A stretch of 42,735 nucleotides of DNA, taken from the NCBI GenBank assembly GCA_045113775.1, contig JBGUJH010000076.1, positions 1 to 42,735 on the forward strand, read 5' to 3'. This stretch comes from CAG-791 sp045113775. GTDB lineage: Bacteria; Bacillota; Clostridia; Lachnospirales; Lachnospiraceae. Of the stretch, positions 15,826-22,356 are shown in pieces. The stretch's first letter is position 1; every line of letters starts with the position of its first letter. The notes under the pieces were generated by a model. It was not told the DNA's origin. It saw only the letters and a list, made by a program, of their open reading frames with translations, and searched no databases. A program made the position numbers and the translations under genes.

Positions 15826-17250
15826 ATGGGTGGTTTTTTTGGCGCCGCGCTGCGCGAAGATGCAGTATTTGACGTGTTTTACGGGACAGACTATCATTCT
15901 CATCTGGGTACAAGGCGCGCCGGAATGGCAGTATATGATACCGTGAAGGGATTTGACAGAGCGATCCATAATATCGAGAGTTCTAATTTCAGGCCTAAGT
16001 TTGAAAAGGATCTGCTGAAAATGAAGGGCAGTCTCGGAATCGGGTGCATAAGCGATTACGAGCCGCAGCCTTTGATCGTCCGCTCTCATCATGGAACTTA
16101 TGCCATAACAACTGTCGGCAAGATCAACAATATCAATGAACTTACTGATATGCTGTTCAGGGGGACGCACTCACACTTCCTTGAGATGAGCGGCGGCGAT
16201 ATCAACCCGACCGAGATGGTAGCTTCCCTGATCAACCAGAAGAAGGATATCGAGGAAGGCATCCTGTACGCGCAGGAAGTGATCGAGGGGTCCATGACCT
16301 TCCTGATCATGACGCCCAAGGGTATTTACGCGTCCAGAGATAAATGGGGCAGGACGCCTTGCGTGATCGGCAAAAAAGAGACCGGATACTGTGTCTGCTT
16401 TGAGAGCTTTTCATTCCTCAATCTCGGATATACCCTTGAGAAAGAACTCGGACCCGGCGAGGTCGTGTTTATTGATCCGGAAGGGTACGAGACCAGGATC
16501 CCGGCGCGCAAAGAGATGAGGATCTGCAGTTTCCTGTGGATCTATTACGGCTTTCCCGCTTCCTCTTACGAAGGGCTCAACGTCGAGGATATGAGATACG
16601 GATGCGGAAAGAAGCTGGCGGAGAGAGATATCAGACGCGGCAACATCCATCCCGACTGCGTGGCCGGCGTCCCTGATTCGGGAGTAGCCCATGCGGTCGG
16701 ATACGCGAACAGGTCGGGCGTTCCGTATTCAAGGCCTTTTGTTAAGTATACGCCCACCTGGCCCAGATCTTTCATGCCCACACACCAGAGCAGGAGAGAC
16801 CTGATCGCCAAGATGAAGCTCATTCCTATTCATGAGCTGATCGCCGGAAAGAAGCTTCTTCTGATCGACGATTCAATCGTGCGCGGTACGCAGCTCAGGG
16901 AGACCACGGAATACCTTTACAACAGCGGCGCTGTTGAGGTACATATCCGCCCTGCGTGTCCGCCCCTGGTGTTCGGATGCAAGTATCTGAACTTCTCAAG
17001 ATCCGATTCTGAGAAGGAACTGATCACTCGCAGAAAAATAGAGCTGCTCGAAGGAACTTCCGATTTCAGTGAAGCTGTCCTTGAAAAATATACCGATCCT
17101 GATTCGGACCAGTACCACGCAATGCTCGAAGAGATCCGCAAAGAGCTGAACTTTACTTCACTTCATTATCACCGTCTGGATGATATGGTCGAAGCGATCA
17201 ATATTGAGCCCTGCAAGCTGTGCACATACTGCTGGAACGGCAGGGAATAA
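15826..17250 (+). CDS. PurF-like amidophosphoribosyltransferase lacking the catalytic cysteine
   Basis: Homologue of glutamine PRPP amidotransferase, the first step of purine synthesis. Canonical PurF begins (after processing) with the nucleophile Cys of CGxxG; here the start reads MGGFFGAAL, with Gly where Cys belongs. The clear AAGGAGG ribosome site before ATG 15826 leaves little doubt about the start. The phosphoribosyltransferase domain is intact, with the PRPP loop LLLIDDSIVRGTQLRETTE at about 344-362. Likely 4Fe-4S ligands C234, C385, C463 and C466 are kept, as in Bacillus PurF. Length is 474 aa. It may use free ammonia, partner with another glutaminase or have a regulatory role. From memory, similar MGGFFG-starting proteins occur in other Lachnospiraceae, so this is probably a stable subfamily rather than a recent lesion. 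Confidence 0.88.
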   Translation: MGGFFGAALREDAVFDVFYGTDYHSHLGTRRAGMAVYDTVKGFDRAIHNIESSNFRPKFEKDLLKMKGSLGIGCISDYEPQPLIVRSHHGTYAITTVGKINNINELTDMLFRGTHSHFLEMSGGDINPTEMVASLINQKKDIEEGILYAQEVIEGSMTFLIMTPKGIYASRDKWGRTPCVIGKKETGYCVCFESFSFLNLGYTLEKELGPGEVVFIDPEGYETRIPARKEMRICSFLWIYYGFPASSYEGLNVEDMRYGCGKKLAERDIRRGNIHPDCVAGVPDSGVAHAVGYANRSGVPYSRPFVKYTPTWPRSFMPTHQSRRDLIAKMKLIPIHELIAGKKLLLIDDSIVRGTQLRETTEYLYNSGAVEVHIRPACPPLVFGCKYLNFSRSDSEKELITRRKIELLEGTSDFSEAVLEKYTDPDSDQYHAMLEEIRKELNFTSLHYHRLDDMVEAINIEPCKLCTYCWNGRE

Positions 17251-17267
17251 GCATATTCATCCCAAAA

Positions 17268-17298
17268 GAAAGAGGCTGTCAATTGACAGCCTCTTTTT
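17268..17298. terminator. Bidirectional terminator between purF-like gene and gltA
   Basis: AAGAGGCTGTC (17270-17280), AATT, GACAGCCTCTT (17285-17295). The + side runs into TTTTT, and the - side into TTTCTTTT. It serves both convergent genes. Confidence 0.92.
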
Positions 17299-17315
17299 GG
17301 TTTACAAGTAATGCT

Positions 17316-18674
17316 TTATCGCTTTTTCATCGGCACATATTTCTGATGCTCGCCGATGTACTTGGTGGCAGGACGCATGATCTTTCCGTCATACATCTTG
17401 TTCTCGACGTTGTGGGCGACCCAGCCGGCAACGCGCGCGATCGCGAACAGCGGTGTGAAGAGGTCCTCCGGGATGCCCAGCATGGTGTAGGCGAAGCCTG
17501 AGTAGTAGTCGACGTTGGCGCAGATCGGTTTTCCCCGCTGCTCCATGACCGCCTCCTTGACGACGCTCTCGAACTTGGCATAGAATTTGTATCTCTCAGG
17601 GCAGCCCTGTTCTTCGGCAAGAGTCTTGCAGAGAGCGCGGAGCAGTTCGCACCTGGGATCGCTGAGTGTGTAGACGGCATGTCCGAAGCCGTACACCAGA
17701 CCTGAATTGTCAAAATAGTCCTTGTCGAGGATCCTGTCGACAATGGAGCGGAGAAGACCTTCATCACAGGAGTAGTGCGTGTCGGCAATGATCTGCTGCA
17801 TCATCTTGTTGACGCTGATGCTGGCGCCGCCGTGTTTGGGACCCTTGAGGGATCCGATGGAGCCGCAGACCGCGGAGTAGAGATCGGTTCCGGTAGAACC
17901 CATGACGACGTTGGTAAAAGTAGAGTTATTACCGCCGCCGTGCTCCGCGTGGATCATCATGATCGCGTCGAGAACGGAAGCTTCATGCTCTGTAAATTTG
18001 CCGTCCGTGCGGAGCATGTAAAGGATGTTCTCCGCAATGGAATACTCGGGCCTTGGATAGTGGATGATCAGGGAATGTCTGTAAAAGTGGTGCATTTTCG
18101 CAAAGTAGGAATAGCATCCGATGGAAGGGAACTTTGCCACAAGGTCAATGCCCTTGAGCAGAGTCTGGTAGACATCCTGAGCGTCCGGGTCGGGAGCGTA
18201 ATTGTAAAGTGAGATCGTGCTGGACTGAAGCTTGTTCATGAGGTTCCGGGAGGGAGTCCTGAGAATATCGTTGGTCAAAAAGTCTCCGGGAAGATCGTAG
18301 CGGTCCGAGAGACACTTCCTGAAATTGACGAATTCCGTGCGGTCCGGCAGATAACCGAACAGCAGAAGAAAGACGGTCTCTTCATAGCCGTAATGTCCCT
18401 GGCGGTTCATCAAAAGATCCTTGATGCTGTAGCCGCGGTAGATCAGGTCGCCTTCACAGGGGATGACATTGCCTTCCTCGTCTTTGGTGTAACCTATAAC
18501 GTCGCAGACCTTTGTAAGACCGATGCGTACACCGGTGCCGTCGTCATTTCTCAGACCTTTCTTGACGTTATGCTCTTTGAAGAGCGGGTTGGGAATATCT
18601 GTATAATTGGATGACCTTCCGAAGAATCTGGCCAGTATATTATCGTCGTGGAAATTGAGATTGTAATCAGTCAT
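17316..18674 (-). CDS. gltA: Citrate synthase
   Basis: Condenses oxaloacetate and acetyl-CoA to citrate. The catalytic residues appear in order: His in MIHAEHGGGNNSTF, His in VYGFGHAVYTLSDPR and Asp in CANVDYYSGFAY. KGPKHGGA is the usual substrate-loop motif. Length is 452 aa, at the longer end for bacterial type enzymes, with an N-terminal extension of about 50 residues, as seen in Clostridia homologues. The ATG at the right end follows GGAG on the minus strand. It is a single-gene unit, divergent from the histidine kinase and convergent with the purF-like gene. In anaerobic Clostridia it would feed glutamate synthesis through a partial TCA path. Confidence 0.97.
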   Translation of the reverse strand: MTDYNLNFHDDNILARFFGRSSNYTDIPNPLFKEHNVKKGLRNDDGTGVRIGLTKVCDVIGYTKDEEGNVIPCEGDLIYRGYSIKDLLMNRQGHYGYEETVFLLLFGYLPDRTEFVNFRKCLSDRYDLPGDFLTNDILRTPSRNLMNKLQSSTISLYNYAPDPDAQDVYQTLLKGIDLVAKFPSIGCYSYFAKMHHFYRHSLIIHYPRPEYSIAENILYMLRTDGKFTEHEASVLDAIMMIHAEHGGGNNSTFTNVVMGSTGTDLYSAVCGSIGSLKGPKHGGASISVNKMMQQIIADTHYSCDEGLLRSIVDRILDKDYFDNSGLVYGFGHAVYTLSDPRCELLRALCKTLAEEQGCPERYKFYAKFESVVKEAVMEQRGKPICANVDYYSGFAYTMLGIPEDLFTPLFAIARVAGWVAHNVENKMYDGKIMRPATKYIGEHQKYVPMKKR

Positions 18675-18726
18675 AAAAAAACTCCATTTTCAAAAATTGT
18701 ATACAAGGATGCAGTTGTTTCTGCCT

Positions 18727-18754
18727 ATTATAACATGTTCTTGATATTTTGAAA
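18727..18754 (-). promoter_or_regulatory. Putative gltA promoter (extended -10)
   Basis: On the minus strand TATAAT (18727-18732 on + coordinates) is preceded by TG-T, an extended -10. A poor -35, TTTCAA, lies 16 nt upstream (18749-18754). The leader to the gltA ATG is about 45 nt. Confidence 0.55.
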
Positions 18755-18773
18755 CAGGAAATTGACGGCAATG

Positions 18774-18803
18774 TTGAGATTTTTGCAGTTAAAATGGTAT
18801 CAT
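18774..18803 (+). promoter_or_regulatory. Possible promoter for the histidine kinase
   Basis: TTGAGA (18774-18779), an 18-nt spacer and TATCAT (18798-18803), about 120 nt upstream of the kinase ATG and divergent from the gltA promoter. The match is moderate. The remainder of 18675-18924 holds no gene. Confidence 0.4.
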
Positions 18804-18924
18804 AAGAAGAAGTGCTGGCACCTGTGATGTCTGTATACCACACAGCTCAGCGGCTCGTTCTGCGGGTTTTACAAAATTGAGAGGAGCCGGTTATCGATAT
18901 TTTAGCCGGAGCGGTACTCTGAAA

Positions 18925-20658
18925 ATGAAGAGAGAAAACGAAGAATCCGTCCTCAGGACGGAAGATATATATGAAGGGAACAGCGCGATCTCTGCGAGGC
19001 AGAAACTCATCCTTGACGTGCTGCTCAGGGAATATGAGATAGCTCTTATGCTGGATATGTCAAATGACACTTACGAGATCTTCAAGCTGACCGGCCGGTT
19101 TGCCAGGAGCATGTCGACGATGTTCCGGGACAAGTTTTCGATCACTATGCTTGAGATCGCGGACGGATGTATCTATTCTTACGACTACGACCTGTTCATC
19201 GGTGCCGTATCTCTTGAAAATCTGCGTACAAGACTTGAGAGTGACGCGTACTGCAGCTTTGTGTTCCGGGCGATCACAAGCAGGGGACCGGAGTACTTCC
19301 GGATGAGGATAATAAAGGCAGATGAGGGACAGCGCGCCTTTGTCGGAGTATCCTGTATTCAGGACGAAATGAGCAGGGAACTGCAGCAGAGAAGGCTTTT
19401 TGAGGGAGCGCTCGACCGGGCCAGAAGCGCGGACTCGGCAAAGAGCACTTTTTTGACAAATATGTCGCACGACATCAGAACACCTATGAACGCTATCTTA
19501 GGCTTTACCAATATCGCATCCACGCATCTCGACGACAAGGAGAGGGTAAAGGACGCCCTGGACAAGATCCGTACATCCAGCAATCATCTTCTGAGCCTGA
19601 TCAATGACGTGCTGGATATGAGCAGGATCGAGAGCGGAAGGATCGCGATCAACGAGGACCGGTGCGACCTGACTAAGATCGTGGAGAACATCCGTGGGAT
19701 CATGTCGCCTCAGATGGCCGGAAAGGACCTGAAATTTTCAGTTGATATGGAGACGGTCTCAAAACCGGAGGTCTACTGCGATGAAACAAGGGTCACACAG
19801 ATCCTTCTCAACCTGCTCAGCAATGCTGTCAAGTACACAGAACCGGGCGGCAAAGTCAGCCTGACGATCATCCAGAAGCCGTGCCCGGACGGGCGCAGAT
19901 ACTGCGGCTATGTCTTCATTGTCAGTGATAACGGGATCGGGATCAGCAAGGATTTTATCAGCCGTGTCTTTGAGCCTTTTGAGAGAGAGACCGGAAGGCC
20001 GGGAAACAACGCCTACGGGAGCGGACTGGGAATGTCCATCGCCAAGGGGATCGTGGATATGATGGGAGGCAATATCCGCGTGGAGAGCGAGGAAAATGTA
20101 GGCACCCGGTTTATTGTCGATCTTGAGTTCAGGCCTGTCAGCGGCAGCGAACAGATACAGTCCGGGGAATCAGGGACAGGAATGACAGGTCCGGGGCAGG
20201 TCAGCAGCGACGATATGGCTGTCTTCCGGGACAATGAGGACCCTAAAAGGACCGGAGGAGGGGACGTCGGCTGGATCGAGGGAAGAAGGCTGCTTCTGGT
20301 GGAAGACAATCCCCTTAACAGGGAGATCGCAGAGGAAATGCTGACAGAAGACGGGTTCAAAGTGGAAACGGCGGAGAATGGCAGAAAAGCCGTCCAAATG
20401 ATCATAAATGCGGATCCGTGGTACTATTCGGCAGTCCTTATGGATATTCAGATGCCGGTCATGGACGGGTACGAGGCGACAAAGCGGATCAGGTCCCTTC
20501 CGGACAGGAGCAGAGCCCAGATTCCGATCATAGCCATGACTGCCAACGCTTTTAAAGAGGACCGCAGCAGAGCGGCCGAGAGCGGTATGGACGCTTATAT
20601 TACAAAACCCGTGGATGTACTGACTCTGAGATATGTGCTCAGGCGTGTCCTTAGATAA
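18925..20658 (+). CDS. Soluble hybrid sensor histidine kinase with receiver domain
   Basis: Two-component signalling protein without membrane helices or signal peptide, so it senses an internal cue. The first 150 residues or so form a PAS-like sensor region that I cannot name. The phosphorylated histidine is H182 in NMSHDIRTPMNAILGF. The ATPase domain shows the N box (LLNLLSNAVKYTEPGGK), G1 (DNGIGI) and G2 (GSGLGMSIAKGIVDMMGG). After a Gly/Ser-rich linker, the receiver has phosphoacceptor D507 (LMDIQMPVMDGYEA) and the K of ITKPVD. I chose ATG 18925 (577 aa); an in-frame TTG at 18877 lacks a good ribosome site. No separate response regulator lies nearby, so the output may pass to an Hpt protein elsewhere. 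The uridine phosphorylase gene starts 40 nt downstream. Confidence 0.92.
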   Translation: MKRENEESVLRTEDIYEGNSAISARQKLILDVLLREYEIALMLDMSNDTYEIFKLTGRFARSMSTMFRDKFSITMLEIADGCIYSYDYDLFIGAVSLENLRTRLESDAYCSFVFRAITSRGPEYFRMRIIKADEGQRAFVGVSCIQDEMSRELQQRRLFEGALDRARSADSAKSTFLTNMSHDIRTPMNAILGFTNIASTHLDDKERVKDALDKIRTSSNHLLSLINDVLDMSRIESGRIAINEDRCDLTKIVENIRGIMSPQMAGKDLKFSVDMETVSKPEVYCDETRVTQILLNLLSNAVKYTEPGGKVSLTIIQKPCPDGRRYCGYVFIVSDNGIGISKDFISRVFEPFERETGRPGNNAYGSGLGMSIAKGIVDMMGGNIRVESEENVGTRFIVDLEFRPVSGSEQIQSGESGTGMTGPGQVSSDDMAVFRDNEDPKRTGGGDVGWIEGRRLLLVEDNPLNREIAEEMLTEDGFKVETAENGRKAVQMIINADPWYYSAVLMDIQMPVMDGYEATKRIRSLPDRSRAQIPIIAMTANAFKEDRSRAAESGMDAYITKPVDVLTLRYVLRRVLR

Positions 20659-20698
20659 ACCTACAAATTGTATTACTACAGGAGAAAGGAGAAACATC

Positions 20699-21484
20699 AT
20701 GATTCCGGCTTACTCGATCGATCCCGACAGACAGTATCACATTCAGGTGGCGAAGGGCGAAGTGGGAAGATATGTCCTTCTTCCCGGCGATCCCAAGAGA
20801 TGCGCCAAGATCGCGAAATATTTTGATGATCCCGTACTCATCGCGGACAGCAGGGAATATGTGACCTATACAGGAACTGTGGACGGCGTAAAAGTGAGCG
20901 TCACTTCCACCGGAATCGGCGGACCTTCCGCAGCGATCGCCCTCGAGGAGCTGGCTAACTGCGGAGCGGATACTTTTATAAGAGTCGGAACTTGCGGAGG
21001 AATGCAGGAGGAGGTCCTGAGCGGCGACCTCGTGATCGCTTCCGGCGCGATCCGCATGGATGGAGCCAGCAGGGAGTACGCGCCTTTAGAGTATCCGGCT
21101 GTAAGCGATTACGAGACTCTCAGAGCTCTCGAGCAGGCGGCAGTGAATCTCGGTATGCGGCACCATATCGGCGTAGTCCACTGCAAGGACGCTTTTTACG
21201 GGCAGCACAATCCCGAACTCCTTCCGCAGAGCGGGGTCCTGCTGCAGAAATGGGACGCTTATTTGAAGCTGGGCTGCCTGGCCTCCGAAATGGAATCCGC
21301 AACGCTCTTTATAGTGGGAGGATACCGCAAGGTAAGGACAGGTACTGTCCTACTTACTATGGCAAATCAGACCAGGGCCAGGATGGGCCTGCCCAATCCT
21401 ATCGTACATGATACAGACAGCGCCATCAGAACAGCGATCGAAGCGGTCAGAGTGCTGATCAGGAAAGACAGCAGTGCTGAATAA
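20699..21484 (+). CDS. udp: Uridine phosphorylase
   Basis: Cleaves uridine with phosphate to uracil and ribose-1-phosphate in pyrimidine salvage. The N-terminus MIPAYSIDPDRQYHIQV and LLPGDPKRCAKIAKYF, the phosphate-site GGPSAAIALEEL and RVGTCGGMQ, and the ribose-site LASEMESATLF identify the NP-I family and fit the uridine type. ATG at 20699 follows AGGAGAAAGGAG; length 261 aa is usual. It is followed after 13 nt by cytidine deaminase, so cytidine is deaminated to uridine and then split, a coherent salvage pair. The gap to the upstream kinase is only 40 nt, so the three may share a transcript. Confidence 0.95.
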   Translation: MIPAYSIDPDRQYHIQVAKGEVGRYVLLPGDPKRCAKIAKYFDDPVLIADSREYVTYTGTVDGVKVSVTSTGIGGPSAAIALEELANCGADTFIRVGTCGGMQEEVLSGDLVIASGAIRMDGASREYAPLEYPAVSDYETLRALEQAAVNLGMRHHIGVVHCKDAFYGQHNPELLPQSGVLLQKWDAYLKLGCLASEMESATLFIVGGYRKVRTGTVLLTMANQTRARMGLPNPIVHDTDSAIRTAIEAVRVLIRKDSSAE

Positions 21485-21497
21485 GGAAGGGAAGACT

Positions 21498-21941
21498 ATG
21501 GGAGTCAAGCAGACAACACTCAGTGATGAGCTCATAACAGAATTGATCGAAACAGCTCTGCTTATGAGAGAGCGCTCCTACAGCCCATATTCGGGATTCT
21601 CGGTGGGGGCGGCGCTGTTTACAGAAGGAGGCCGTATATACGGGGGCTGCAACATTGAGAATGCCTCGTATTCGCTGACGGTCTGCGCGGAAAGAGTCGC
21701 CATGACCAAGGCGGTCAGCGAGGGTGATTACAGATTCAGGGCCATTGCGATCGCGGGCGGCAAAGAGAAAACGCCGGATGTCTACAGTTATCCGTGCGGT
21801 TCCTGCAGGCAGGTCATGAGGGAGTTCAGTGACAGCAGCGCTTTTATAGTCATCGTAGCTAAGAGCACACAGGACTATAAAGTCTATACACTGGAGGAAC
21901 TTCTTCCCGATTCTTTCGGACCGGAAGCTCTTGACTGGTGA
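21498..21941 (+). CDS. cdd: Cytidine deaminase
   Basis: Zinc-dependent hydrolytic deamination of cytidine or deoxycytidine to uridine. Zinc ligands and catalytic glutamate are C63 and E65 (TVCAERVAM), C100 and C103 (PCGSCRQV). The substrate-binding block YSPYSGFSVGAAL and GCNIENASYS are standard. The start is ATG 21498 after GGAAGGGAAGACT, giving 147 aa, slightly longer than the 130-136 aa of many homologues. It is directly downstream of udp. A pair of GC-rich hairpins follows the stop. Confidence 0.96.
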   Translation: MGVKQTTLSDELITELIETALLMRERSYSPYSGFSVGAALFTEGGRIYGGCNIENASYSLTVCAERVAMTKAVSEGDYRFRAIAIAGGKEKTPDVYSYPCGSCRQVMREFSDSSAFIVIVAKSTQDYKVYTLEELLPDSFGPEALDW

Positions 21942-21947
21942 CATGGG

Positions 21948-21985
21948 GCTCGCAGAGCGAGCAGCTGCGGCCCGCCGGGCGGGCC
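21948..21985 (+). repeat. Two adjacent GC-rich hairpins before the ZAS gene
   Basis: The first hairpin is GCTCGC-AGA-GCGAGC (21948-21962). The second is GGCCCGC-CGG-GCGGGCC (21969-21985), a 7-3-7 stem-loop ending in CTTG, 12 nt before the next ATG. The second resembles the hairpin before codY (2379-2395), including the GCAGC preceding it and the CCTTG that follows. Confidence 0.7.
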
Positions 21986-21997
21986 TTGGGAGATACT

Positions 21998-22324
21998 ATG
22001 GATTGTAAAGAGTTTAACAGCCTCATTCAGGATTTTTTGAATGACAGGCTCAGCGAGATGAAACTGTCGGAATTTCTCGGCCACATAGAAAGCTGCGAAG
22101 ACTGCAGAGATGAGCTTCGCATCCAGTACCTCATTTACGAAGGACTGGAGAGGCTTGAGGCCGGCGATACATTTGATGTGGACAAGGATCTCGCGGACCT
22201 GATGAAGCTGCAGAAGAAGCGCCTGGGAATGAGGCGGGGCATCAAGATGACCGCGATCGCCTCGGAGATCATCACGACGGCGGCTTTTGTCATTGTTTTG
22301 TTCGTAGTGCTGTTTTATCAATAA
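21998..22324 (+). CDS. Small ZAS-type (anti-sigma-like) zinc-finger membrane protein
   Basis: A 108-aa protein with an N-terminal motif C3...H28-x3-C32-x2-C35 (HIESCEDC), the signature of zinc-binding anti-sigma factors (zf-HC2/ZAS). A single hydrophobic helix occupies the last 22 residues or so (IITTAAFVIVLFVVLFYQ), placing the N-terminus in the cytoplasm. Anti-sigma factors usually sit next to an ECF sigma gene, and none is present here. The neighbours are cdd upstream and polA, 32 nt downstream. ATG 21998 follows GGGAGATACT. It could be an orphan anti-sigma factor or another membrane-tethered zinc protein. Confidence 0.75.
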   Translation: MDCKEFNSLIQDFLNDRLSEMKLSEFLGHIESCEDCRDELRIQYLIYEGLERLEAGDTFDVDKDLADLMKLQKKRLGMRRGIKMTAIASEIITTAAFVIVLFVVLFYQ

Positions 22325-22356
22325 AGTTTTGCCGGCAAGGCGAGGGGAAACAGAGG

